Shown: positions 1-5,620 of the stretch, piece after piece
Layout: every line of letters begins with the position of its first letter
How positions within the stretch are numbered: the stretch's first letter is position 1
Assembly: GCA_002411015.1 (NCBI GenBank)
Contig: DHPY01000060.1
Coordinates: 1 to 5,620, forward strand
Direction: 5' to 3'
Length of the DNA stretch: 5,620 nt
Source: Armatimonadetes bacterium UBA5352
Lineage (GTDB): Bacteria > Armatimonadota > Zipacnadia > Zipacnadales > UBA5352
The notes under the pieces: model-generated
What the model was told of the DNA's origin: nothing
The model's input: the letters and a program-made list of their open reading frames with translations, nothing else
The model's database searches: none
Position numbers and translations under genes: made by a program

Positions 1-806
1 CGCTCCTCATCCGACAGCGGCTCCTCGATGGACGCGGTCGCGGTGTTCTCGTCAATCATCTCGATCGTGTTCATCCCCGAGAGCGCACTGGTGACGCCCG
101 GGTTGCTGAGCACGAAGCGCAGCGCAAGCTCCGGCACGTTGCGCACGCCCGACACGAGCCCCTCAAGCTTCTCCGAGCGCATCCCGAGCCGGCCGCCGCC
201 AACCGGACCCATCACGAGGATCGAGATATTGTGCTCGCGCGCATAGTCGATCACGGGCTCGTTCGCGCGGTCGAGGAGGTTGTACTGGATGATGCAGCTC
301 TCGAAGATGCCCTCCTCGAGCAGCTTGATGATGTTCTCGGGGGTGTCGTGGGAGGAGAAGCTGAAGTGCCGGATGAGGCCCTCATCGCGGGCTTTGAGCG
401 CCTCCTCGAGGGCATTCGGGCGGAACGCCTCCGTGTAGGTCTCCCAGCGCATGCCATGCACAAGCTGATAGAAGTCTACGTAGCCGCTGTCGAGGTTCTG
501 CAGCGACAGCTCGAGGCCCTCACGCCAGGCCTCGGCGCTCGGTGCGCCGGTCGCGTTCTTGGTGGAGAGGTAGATCTGCTCGCGCGGCACGGCCTTCAGC
601 GCTCGGCCTACGAGCCGCTCGCTGGAGCCGGCCTCACGGTCCGCGCCGCCGCGGTAGCCGGGGGCGGTGTCTACGAAGTTGACGCCGCTGTTGAACGCGT
701 GGACGAGGCACTCCACGGCGAAGTCATCATCATCAGGCAGGCGCATGGCGCCGAAACCCAGTGCCGAAAGCTCAATGTCAGTCGCGGCGTACTGGCGGTG
801 CTGCAT
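1..806 (-). CDS. Aldo/keto reductase, C-terminus cut off by the window edge (probable COG1453-type with Fe-S tail outside)
   Basis: NAD(P)H-dependent oxidoreductase of the aldo/keto reductase superfamily, predicted cytosolic; substrate unknown. The 268 residues in view cover nearly the whole TIM barrel. The family's catalytic tetrad is recognisable: Asp46 (in VDTAPGY), Tyr51, Lys83 (in YLSTKN) and His117 (in FYQLVHGM). A late-barrel GPVGGGRLG loop (about residues 192-200) and an ALRFVLSNPGVTSALSGMNT stretch (about 226-245) resemble the COG1453 subgroup, which usually carries a C-terminal 4Fe-4S domain with a Cys-x2-Cys-x2-Cys motif; that part would lie left of base 1, so this is inference. 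The loop after Tyr51 (RGGADREAGSSERLVG) seems a few residues longer than usual. The ATG at 806 is chosen because AGGGG (816-820) lies 9 bases upstream. It follows lpxC by 26 bases, so it is probably the third gene of that transcript. Confidence 0.9.
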   Translation of the reverse strand, partial: MQHRQYAATDIELSALGFGAMRLPDDDDFAVECLVHAFNSGVNFVDTAPGYRGGADREAGSSERLVGRALKAVPREQIYLSTKNATGAPSAEAWREGLELSLQNLDSGYVDFYQLVHGMRWETYTEAFRPNALEEALKARDEGLIRHFSFSSHDTPENIIKLLEEGIFESCIIQYNLLDRANEPVIDYAREHNISILVMGPVGGGRLGMRSEKLEGLVSGVRNVPELALRFVLSNPGVTSALSGMNTIEMIDENTATASIEEPLSDEE

Positions 807-832
807 GTTGATCAACCCCTGTCTGGGTTCAG

Positions 833-1663
833 CTACTCGCCCCCGCACCATCTGAGTATCTCGCGCGCTATGCCGTGGTTCTGCTGATGGCCCGTGTAGA
901 AGCCGAAGAAGTGCCCGACCAGGGGCCGCCCGAGGAGGTACAGGTCGCCGATCATGTCCACGAGCTTGTGCCGCGCGTAGGCGCCGGGCAGCTCCGGCGG
1001 CTGCGAGACCCGATCGCGGTGGATCACGATGCAGTTCTCCTCGCTGCCGGCGGCCAGCAGGCCCGCCTTCTGCGCCTGCTCCGCCTCCTCGATCGTGATG
1101 AAGGTCCGCGCAGCGGCGAGCTGGGCGTCGAAGTCGTCGCTGTCCGGGTGGAAGCTCGCAAACTGCCGCCCGATCATGGGGTGCTGGTAGCTGAGCGCGT
1201 ACGCGTAGGAGGTCGGCCTGCCCGGAAGCGCGCAGACCGCGCGCTCCTCATCCGACGAGAGCAGCGGCTGCTCGATCACGAGGGGCTGCTGCGGCTCCTG
1301 CGAGCGCGCCACGCCGGCGGCGTCTATCAGCGCGAGGACCGGCCGGACGCTCCCGTCGAAGAGCGGGATCTCGCGGCCATTCACGCTCACCACGCAGTCA
1401 CTCACCCCGCGCGCCCAGAGCGCCGCGAGGAGGTGCTCCACGAAGTGCACCGCCGCCTCTCCCTCACCGGAGGTGCTGCAGCCGGGGCCGGCCGCGGAGT
1501 GCTCGAGGTCGAGCGGCCAGCGCGCGCCGAGATCGGTTCGCTCGAGCACGATGCCCTCGCCGATCTCCGCCGGTGCCAGGCGCAGCGTCACCTCGCCGCC
1601 GAAGCGGACGCCGGTGGCGGTCGCGAATGCCTCTTTGTGCAGCGTCGCCCGTGTGCGGTGCAT
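833..1663 (-). CDS. lpxC: UDP-3-O-acyl-N-acetylglucosamine deacetylase (LpxC)
   Basis: Zinc-dependent cytosolic deacetylase that removes the acetyl group from UDP-3-O-acyl-GlcNAc, the committed step of lipid A synthesis. The 276 residues show both halves of the duplicated fold. Equivalents of the E. coli active site are visible: Glu76 and zinc ligand His77 in VEHLLAAL, Thr187-Phe188 in ARTF, zinc ligands His232 and Asp236 with Lys233 in RHKLVDMIGD, Asp240, and catalytic His259 in YTGHQQN. The IPLFDGS turn (99-105) is also typical. The protein is somewhat shorter than E. coli LpxC (about 305) and closer to Aquifex. The ATG at 1663 is preferred over a GTG at 1684 because AGAGGG lies 8 bases upstream and MHRTR aligns with the usual LpxC N-terminus. 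It sits 17 bases after an alcohol dehydrogenase gene and 26 before an aldo/keto reductase, not beside fabZ, lpxA or division genes. All key residues are present, so it is probably active. Confidence 0.96.
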   Translation of the reverse strand: MHRTRATLHKEAFATATGVRFGGEVTLRLAPAEIGEGIVLERTDLGARWPLDLEHSAAGPGCSTSGEGEAAVHFVEHLLAALWARGVSDCVVSVNGREIPLFDGSVRPVLALIDAAGVARSQEPQQPLVIEQPLLSSDEERAVCALPGRPTSYAYALSYQHPMIGRQFASFHPDSDDFDAQLAAARTFITIEEAEQAQKAGLLAAGSEENCIVIHRDRVSQPPELPGAYARHKLVDMIGDLYLLGRPLVGHFFGFYTGHQQNHGIAREILRWCGGE

Positions 1664-1671
1664 CAGGCCAT

Positions 1672-1677
1672 CCCTCT
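1672..1677 (-). promoter_or_regulatory. Ribosome binding site that decides the lpxC start
   Basis: On the minus strand AGAGGG lies 8 bases before the ATG at 1663. It falls inside the alternative reading that would begin at GTG 1684 (which overlaps the upstream stop as GTGA). A consensus-like site at ideal spacing plus LpxC N-terminal alignment favour the ATG. Confidence 0.6.
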
Positions 1678-1680
1678 GCG

Positions 1681-2859
1681 TCACTCGGCGTCGAAGCTGT
1701 CCTCAAGCAGGCTGATCAGGTCCTCGCGCGTGAGGTCGGCGGGGGTCTTCGCGACCGCGCCGCCCATGTACCTGAGCGCGTCGTCCACGAGTGTCGGGAT
1801 CTCCTCGCGGTGGATGCCGAGGTCGCTGATGCTGATGTCCAGACCGATCTGAGACAGCAGCGCCTCGAGGGCATCGGCGGCGTACTGCGCGGAGTGCTCC
1901 GGTGGCGCGCCCGCCACGCCGCGTCCGAGGAGATGCGCGATCCGGCCGAACTTCAGCGGATCGCGGTCCCAGTAGTGGCGTGCGTAGCTCACGAACATCA
2001 CGGAGAGGCCTGCGCCATGCGCGATCTCCGGGTGGTGCGCACTCATCGGGTGCTCCAGCGCGTGCATCACCGACGCACCGCAGTTGCTCAGCACGTAGCC
2101 CGCGTAGAGGTTTGCGAGCGCCATCCACTCGCGAGCCTCGACGTCGTCGCAGTTCGCGACCGCGCGCGGCAGCCAGCGGCCGACGATGCTGATGGCGCGC
2201 TCCGCGAAGAGGTCGGTGACGGGGCTCGCGGCGGTGGAGAAGTAGCCCTCCATCGAGTGCGCGAGCACATCGGCACCGGTGTTCGCGGTCACGTTCTCCG
2301 GGCAGGTCAGCATCAACTCGGGATCAATGACCGCGACGCGCGGGTAGATGTTGTCGTTCGCGATCGCGTTCTTCATTGTCGCGGAGGTGGTGCTGATGAC
2401 CGCGAACGGGGTGAGTTCCGACGAGGTCCCCGCGGTGGTGGTCGCGCAGACCACCGGCAGCGTGGCCTCGGTGGGCGCCAGGCGATCCTCCAGCCGCAGG
2501 TAGTTCGCGATCGGCCCGTCATGCGTGGCAGCCACGGCGATGGCCTTCGAGGCGTCCATGGTCGAGCCGCCGCCGACCGCCACGATCACCTCGGCGCCCT
2601 TCTCCCGCGCGAGAGCGGCGCCCTGATCCACGACCGCATCGGTCGGGTTCTGCATGATCTCCTCGAAGAGCGTCACCTCGACGCCCTGCGCGGTGAGTCG
2701 CTCAACCGCCCGATCGAGCAGCCCGCTTCTGCGCGCGGAGCCCCGGCCGGTCACCAGCAGCGCGCGCTTGCCCAATGGCGCTGTGCGCTCGCCGGTCTCA
2801 TCGAATGCGCCTCGCCCGAAGACAATGCGCACGGGATTGTGGAAATCGAAACGCTCCAT
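1681..2859 (-). CDS. Iron-type (group III) alcohol dehydrogenase
   Basis: NAD(P)-linked, metal-dependent alcohol/aldehyde oxidoreductase of the Fe-ADH family; predicted cytosolic, substrate not predictable. At 392 residues it is full length. The N-terminal Rossmann-like half holds the nucleotide motif GGGSTMDASKA (96-106) and the ATTTAGTSSE segment (139-148). The all-helical half holds the expected metal ligands: Asp197 and His201 (TGADVLAHSMEGY), His266 (VMHALEH) and His281 (PEIAHGAGLS). The spacing 197-201-266-281 is close to that of E. coli FucO and YqhD. The SAHHPEIAHGAG wording resembles family members that are often annotated as butanol or lactaldehyde dehydrogenases, but I would not assign either. 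The ATG at 2859 has AGAGGAA upstream with the GAGGA core 8 bases away. It is the first gene of a probable three-gene transcript with lpxC and an aldo/keto reductase; its stop (1681-1683) lies 17 bases before the lpxC start. The 171 bases before it contain a repeat element and must also contain its promoter if it has its own. Confidence 0.94.
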   Translation of the reverse strand: MERFDFHNPVRIVFGRGAFDETGERTAPLGKRALLVTGRGSARRSGLLDRAVERLTAQGVEVTLFEEIMQNPTDAVVDQGAALAREKGAEVIVAVGGGSTMDASKAIAVAATHDGPIANYLRLEDRLAPTEATLPVVCATTTAGTSSELTPFAVISTTSATMKNAIANDNIYPRVAVIDPELMLTCPENVTANTGADVLAHSMEGYFSTAASPVTDLFAERAISIVGRWLPRAVANCDDVEAREWMALANLYAGYVLSNCGASVMHALEHPMSAHHPEIAHGAGLSVMFVSYARHYWDRDPLKFGRIAHLLGRGVAGAPPEHSAQYAADALEALLSQIGLDISISDLGIHREEIPTLVDDALRYMGGAVAKTPADLTREDLISLLEDSFDAE

Positions 2860-2899
2860 CGTCTACTTCCTCTCTGTGCGGATCAGTGCCGCTCGAACA

Positions 2900-2966
2900 A
2901 CGGGGGCCGGCACAGCGGCTGAGGCGCTGACGCGCCTCACCCTCGCTTCGCTCGGGCGGCCCCTCC
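2900..2966 (+). repeat. Interspersed structured repeat, copy 1 (67 bases, short form)
   Basis: Lies between the kinase stop and the alcohol dehydrogenase start. Three blocks are identical to copy 2 in reverse orientation: 2900-2923 (24 bases, begins ACGGGGGCCGGC), 2936-2946 (CTCACCCTCGC) and 2950-2966 (GCTCGGGCGGCCCCTCC). Between them is hairpin A, stem GAGGCGC (2921-2927) with GCGCCTC (2932-2938) and loop TGAC, then a small hairpin B, CCC-TC-GC / GC-TC-GGG (2940-2956) with loop TTC. The ends carry an imperfect short terminal inverted repeat (GGGGCCG / CGGCCCC), so the whole element could fold as a branched structure. No T-run follows, so a classical intrinsic terminator is not supported. It could still block or process the kinase transcript. 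Confidence 0.85.
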
Positions 2967-3030
2967 GAGAAGGCATACGGCCCTTGTGCGTCGCATCATG
3001 TGCGCACTTCACTGCTTGGCGTCTCCGCCG

Positions 3031-4353
3031 TCAGCCCTCGTCGCGCGTCAGCGGCAGCCTGACCGTCATCGTGGTGCCGACTCCAAGTTCGCTGTCAACG
3101 GTGATGGTTCCCCCGTGTGCCCGGACGACGGTGCCGATGATCCGCGTCCCGAGGCCGGTGCCGCCGGGCTTGGTGGAGATCGCGTCATCAGTAAAGAGCT
3201 TCTCGCGCACGTGGTCCGGGATGCCCGAGCCGGTGTCGGCAACAGCAAGCCAGGCGTAGTCGCCCTCCGGCCAGCTTCCGGCAGGCTCGGCGCCGGTGGA
3301 GATGGTCACCGTCGCCCCCTCCTCGCAGGCCTGCAGCGCGTTGTTCGCGAGGTTGTAGATCGCGTTGTAGAGCTGCTTCTCATCGGCCACCACCGGTGGC
3401 AGCCCCTCACCCGGCTCCACCGCGAGGGTGATCTTCCGGCTCTCCGCGACCAGCCCGAGCGGCCGCACCACGCGGTCCACCAGCTCATTGAGATCGAGCG
3501 GCGCGAAGCTCGGCTTGCTGATCATGCCCTTGATGCAGTCCGAGATCTCCTTCGTGCGATCCTGCACGTTCGTCGACCCGTCGAGGATGATCGAGATCAT
3601 CTCCGGGTAGAACTCTCGCACCTCGGACGTGACGCGCTCGAGCTCCCCGGCATCGGCAACGGAGCAGGCAGCAAGGCCCGAGAACATGTCATCGAGCATG
3701 AACTGCAGCGTCTCCGCGCCTGTCTGCACCGGAGTGACCATGTTCTTGACGTCGTGGGAGATGTGGCCGATGAACTGCACGACCTCCGCGAGACGCGCCT
3801 GCTCATGCAGCCGGCTGGTCTCGATGGCTGAGGCGATCTGCGCGCCGAGGATCGCCAGCACGTTCACGTCCGGTTCGGTGATTATTCCGTCGGTCTTGTT
3901 CAGGACCTGCATCACGCCAATCGGCTCACCCTCCACGCTCTTCAGAGGCACCGTGACCATGTTCTTCGTGATGTAGTGGACCTGCTCGCCCACCTGCCGG
4001 TCGTGCTCCTTCTCAGCGGTCATGTCCTCACTGACGCGCAGTTCGCCGGAGCGGAAGACCGCGCCCGCGATGCCCTGGCCGGGATCAAGCTCCAGCCCGG
4101 TCAGCTCGTCGGCCGTCGGGCCAACAACGTGGGTGAAGATGAGCTTGTCGCGATCCTCGTTGTAGAGGATGATCGAGCCCGCGCCCGCGTTCACAAGCTC
4201 CAGCGAGACCTCCAGCGCCTCGCGGATAAGCTCCTGCTGCTTGACGATCGCGCCCAGAGCGACCGTGATCCGCTGGATCGCGCGAATCTGCTCGTCTCGC
4301 TCGCGGAGCTTCTGCTCAAGCTCCTCGATGCGTGCTGCGGCAGCGTCGGACAT
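3031..4353 (-). CDS. Soluble GAF-domain sensor histidine kinase, orphan
   Basis: Two-component sensor kinase of 440 residues with no signal peptide or membrane segment, so probably a cytosolic sensor. Order: coiled coil (about 5-35, IEELEQKLRERDEQ), GAF domain (about 38-183, including the DPGQGIAGAVFRSGE and VPLKSVEGEPIGVMQVLNK segments), dimerisation/phosphoacceptor domain with H-box ISHDVKN (predicted phosphorylated His200), then the ATPase domain with N-box NLANNALQA (Asn338), G1 ADTGSGIP (Asp373) and G2 GGTGLG (397-402). All catalytic boxes are intact. The distance from His200 to the DLNELV segment (287) is about 20 residues longer than in a typical HisKA kinase, indicating lengthened helices or a long connector (about 222-260). 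The GAF ligand is not predictable. GGAGGT 6 bases before the ATG at 4353 is a strong ribosome site. The TPR lipoprotein gene lies 53 bases upstream on the same strand, so the two are probably co-transcribed. No receiver domain or response regulator is in the window. Confidence 0.93.
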   Translation of the reverse strand: MSDAAAARIEELEQKLRERDEQIRAIQRITVALGAIVKQQELIREALEVSLELVNAGAGSIILYNEDRDKLIFTHVVGPTADELTGLELDPGQGIAGAVFRSGELRVSEDMTAEKEHDRQVGEQVHYITKNMVTVPLKSVEGEPIGVMQVLNKTDGIITEPDVNVLAILGAQIASAIETSRLHEQARLAEVVQFIGHISHDVKNMVTPVQTGAETLQFMLDDMFSGLAACSVADAGELERVTSEVREFYPEMISIILDGSTNVQDRTKEISDCIKGMISKPSFAPLDLNELVDRVVRPLGLVAESRKITLAVEPGEGLPPVVADEKQLYNAIYNLANNALQACEEGATVTISTGAEPAGSWPEGDYAWLAVADTGSGIPDHVREKLFTDDAISTKPGGTGLGTRIIGTVVRAHGGTITVDSELGVGTTMTVRLPLTRDEG

Positions 4354-4406
4354 CGCGGCACCTCCAGGGCTTCATGACACCGTGCTGCTTTCGTCGCTAC
4401 TCGCGC

Positions 4407-5423
4407 TCAGCCCGCCGACGCGGCGACCGTCGCCTCTGCCTCGGGACCCGTAGCTTCCTCGCCGCCGGCAGGCGCGCTCCTCACCCGCCTGCGCGGCGCC
4501 ACCCTGAAGGCCATCGCGGCCGCGCGTGCCGCGGCTTCCTCATCGCCGACCGCGCGGTGTGCCGCCGCCAGCGTCATCCACAGTCGAGGGTTGCGCGGGT
4601 GGGCCATCGCTGCGTTCCGCAGGCGCGAGATCGCATCCTCCTCCCGGCCAAGCTTCCTCAGCGCCAGAGCGGCGATGAGATCACCGGTGCCGTCGCCGGG
4701 CTCAAGCTCAACCGCGCGGTCGGCAAGCTCCACGGCCTCGTCCAGCTTCTTCCCCTGCATCGCCAGCAACTCCGCGAGGCGCAGCGGGAGCAGCGGATCG
4801 TCGGGGGCCGCCTCCAGCCCCTGGCGAAGGACCGCCTCGGCCTCGTCGGGCTTCTTGCGCCCCACCAGCACGAGCGCCAGCGTCAGATGCGCCTGCGTTG
4901 AGTCGGGCATCCGCTTCAGTGCATCACGCGCCGCGGCCTCAGCCTTCACGAGGTCGTCCAGCTTGATGTACGCGGCCGGCAGGTACTCGTGCACAAGCTC
5001 GTTGTCCGGGGCCAGCGAGCGCGCCTTCTCCAGCTCCCTGGCCGCCTCGGCCACCTCGCCGCTCTGCAGCAGCAAGACGCCCTTGAGCGCCACCGCGTCG
5101 GGCGCATCCTGCTTGAGCGCCAGTGCCCGGTTGACGCTCTTCATGGCCCCCTCGGTGTCTGAAAGCGCCTCCTGCGCCCGAGCGAGCCCATAGATCGCCT
5201 CAAATGTCTGCGGATCAAGCTCGGCGGCCGCGGCGTACTGGATGTACGCGTCGTGATGGGCGCCGCTCTCCATGTAGGCGTCGCCGAGGCTCAGCCGTGC
5301 CTCGACTGAATCCGGATGACGCCGGACCTCCGCTCGAAGCCGCCCGATCGGAGCCTCGCTCCTCCCGCAGCCGGCGACAACCACTATGCTAATGATGAAG
5401 ATGGCGAATCCGGCCCGACGCAC
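4407..5423 (-). CDS. TPR-repeat lipoprotein
   Basis: Predicted exported lipoprotein of 338 residues, probably a scaffold on the periplasmic side of a membrane; partner unknown. Residues 1-19 form a lipoprotein signal: MRR, a hydrophobic stretch (AIFIISIVVV) and lipobox V-A-G-C with Cys19 as the lipidated residue; +2 is Gly. Residues about 38-310 are eight consecutive tetratricopeptide repeats of about 34 residues (roughly 38-71, 72-106, 107-140, 141-174, 175-208, 209-242, 243-276, 277-310), with the usual small residues at helix-packing positions and D/N-P turns (LDP, APD, MPD, EPG, HPR). A basic patch (RRRVR, 311-315) leads into a low-complexity Ala/Gly/Glu tail. The start is GTG at 5423, with AGGGG 7 bases upstream. 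The first codons and upstream DNA are the most AT-rich part of the window. It is the first gene before the histidine kinase. The TPR assignment is secure; any specific role (envelope assembly, secretion, signalling) would be a guess. Confidence 0.92.
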   Translation of the reverse strand: MRRAGFAIFIISIVVVAGCGRSEAPIGRLRAEVRRHPDSVEARLSLGDAYMESGAHHDAYIQYAAAAELDPQTFEAIYGLARAQEALSDTEGAMKSVNRALALKQDAPDAVALKGVLLLQSGEVAEAARELEKARSLAPDNELVHEYLPAAYIKLDDLVKAEAAARDALKRMPDSTQAHLTLALVLVGRKKPDEAEAVLRQGLEAAPDDPLLPLRLAELLAMQGKKLDEAVELADRAVELEPGDGTGDLIAALALRKLGREEDAISRLRNAAMAHPRNPRLWMTLAAAHRAVGDEEAAARAAAMAFRVAPRRRVRSAPAGGEEATGPEAEATVAASAG

Positions 5424-5439
5424 TACGACACCCCTTCTA

Positions 5440-5471
5440 TCTGTGATCTATGCATTACGTACGTCTGTGAT
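5440..5471. promoter_or_regulatory. Possible operator: direct repeat TCTGTGAT upstream of the TPR gene
   Basis: TCTGTGAT occurs exactly at 5440-5447 and again at 5464-5471, 24 bases apart start to start, with a palindrome ACGTACGT (5457-5464) between them. The stretch lies 17-48 bases upstream of the GTG start and is AT-rich compared with everything around it, as expected for a promoter. I could not find a convincing -35/-10 pair, so a promoter is inferred from position and composition only. The TGTGA cores face the same way, unlike a CRP-type palindromic site. Confidence 0.3.
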
Positions 5472-5489
5472 GTGGCTGCAGGCAGACCT

Positions 5490-5574
5490 GGAGGGGCCGC
5501 CCGAGCGTCCGCTGCTCGCAGCGGCGCGAGGGTGAGTTCCGCTTGCGGAACTCAGCCGCTGTGCCGGCCCCCGT
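5490..5574 (-). repeat. Interspersed structured repeat, copy 2 (85 bases, long form, inverted relative to copy 1)
   Basis: Read on the minus strand it has the same three blocks as copy 1 (5574-5551, 5536-5526 and 5506-5490; 52 identical bases). Hairpin A is now a perfect 9-base stem, GAGTTCCGC (5534-5542) with GCGGAACTC (5545-5553) and a two-base loop. It keeps the GAG/CTC base pairs of copy 1 but the inner stem sequence differs on both sides. Hairpin B is lengthened by an extra 7-base stem, CCGCTGC (5509-5515) with GCAGCGG (5518-5524), inserted on top of the same conserved CCC-TC-GC / GC-TC-GGG base. The element lies about 67 bases upstream of the TPR gene start. Confidence 0.85.
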
Positions 5575-5595
5575 CGTATCTCGCTCCCAACGGCA

Positions 5596-5620
5596 GGGCC
5601 GGCACAGCGGCTTCGTCGGC
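5596..5620 (+). repeat. Partial third copy of the repeat, running off the right edge
   Basis: GGGCCGGCACAGCGGCT (5596-5612) matches the first block of the repeat in the plus orientation, then diverges (TCGTCGGC) before the window ends. It is an exact 17-base inverted match to 5554-5570 of copy 2, with a 25-base spacer. CCGT (5571-5574) and ACGG (5590-5593) inside the spacer can extend the stem across a two-base bulge. Copies 2 and 3 therefore sit head to head, as paired REP units do in BIME elements. Whether copy 3 is complete cannot be seen. Confidence 0.65.

Noticed and set aside
1..15. Exact 15-base match CGCTCCTCATCCGAC between 1-15 and 1242-1256
   Set aside because: Both lie in coding sequence and encode SDEER in unrelated proteins; no extension on either side, so coincidence of codon use is enough.
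1664..1684. GTG at 1684 as the lpxC start, giving a GTGA overlap with the upstream stop
   Set aside because: The ATG at 1663 has a better ribosome site and matches the usual LpxC N-terminus; coupling through the GTG remains possible but less likely.
1573..2922. Very long open frame on the plus strand (449 codons), and similar plus-strand frames at 875-1852, 231-887 and 2986-3831
   Set aside because: They run antisense to well-identified genes, their translations are Arg/Ala/Val-rich with no recognisable domain, and high-GC codon use on the minus strand explains the lack of stops.
3000..3007. Palindrome GTGCGCAC between the kinase and alcohol dehydrogenase genes as an operator
   Set aside because: Eight-base GC-rich palindromes are expected by chance in this composition, and nothing else supports it.
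3018..3029. GGCG-TCTC-CGCC hairpin just after the kinase stop as a terminator
   Set aside because: The stem is only four bases and no T-run follows on the transcribed strand.
5424..5480. A defined sigma-70 promoter for the TPR gene (for example around CATAGAT)
   Set aside because: Candidate -10 hexamers match only three of six consensus bases and no -35 is correctly spaced.
2900..5574. Composite transposon formed by the two inverted repeat copies
   Set aside because: No transposase or recombinase gene lies between them and no target-site duplication is evident at the element edges; the repeats look like an independent intergenic family.

Overview
This is a high-GC window with five protein genes, all on the minus strand. 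They fall into two groups separated by repeat-bearing intergenic DNA. The presence of lpxC (lipid A synthesis) and a lipoprotein signal peptide points to a diderm, Gram-negative-type bacterium. I cannot name the phylum: GC content, an orphan GAF-type histidine kinase and an unusual lpxC neighbourhood would fit several poorly cultured high-GC diderm lineages, and this is only an impression.

In the direction of transcription (right to left), the first group is a TPR-repeat lipoprotein (4407-5423) followed 53 bases later by a soluble GAF-domain sensor histidine kinase (3031-4353). No response regulator is in the window. The second group is a tightly packed set of three: an iron-type alcohol dehydrogenase (1681-2859), lpxC (833-1663) and an aldo/keto reductase that runs off the left edge (1-806). 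Gaps of 17 and 26 bases and good ribosome binding sites suggest one transcript. lpxC commits UDP-GlcNAc-derived precursor to lipid A. Why it sits between two oxidoreductases is not explained by the sequence.

The two larger non-coding stretches (2860-3030 and 5424-5620) hold the most unusual signal. An interspersed repeat is present in two opposite-facing copies (2900-2966 and 5490-5574), plus a third, partial copy running off the right edge. The copies share 52 identical bases in three blocks. Between the blocks the sequence differs, yet it still forms hairpins in both copies, with matched changes on the two sides of the stem. This looks like a structured, REP/BIME- or MITE-like element family. 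The two full copies bracket the kinase/TPR gene pair.

I found no tRNA, rRNA, CRISPR array, transposase, toxin-antitoxin or defence gene. Apart from the repeat family, the window is mostly ordinary housekeeping and accessory metabolism, and I do not claim a new system.
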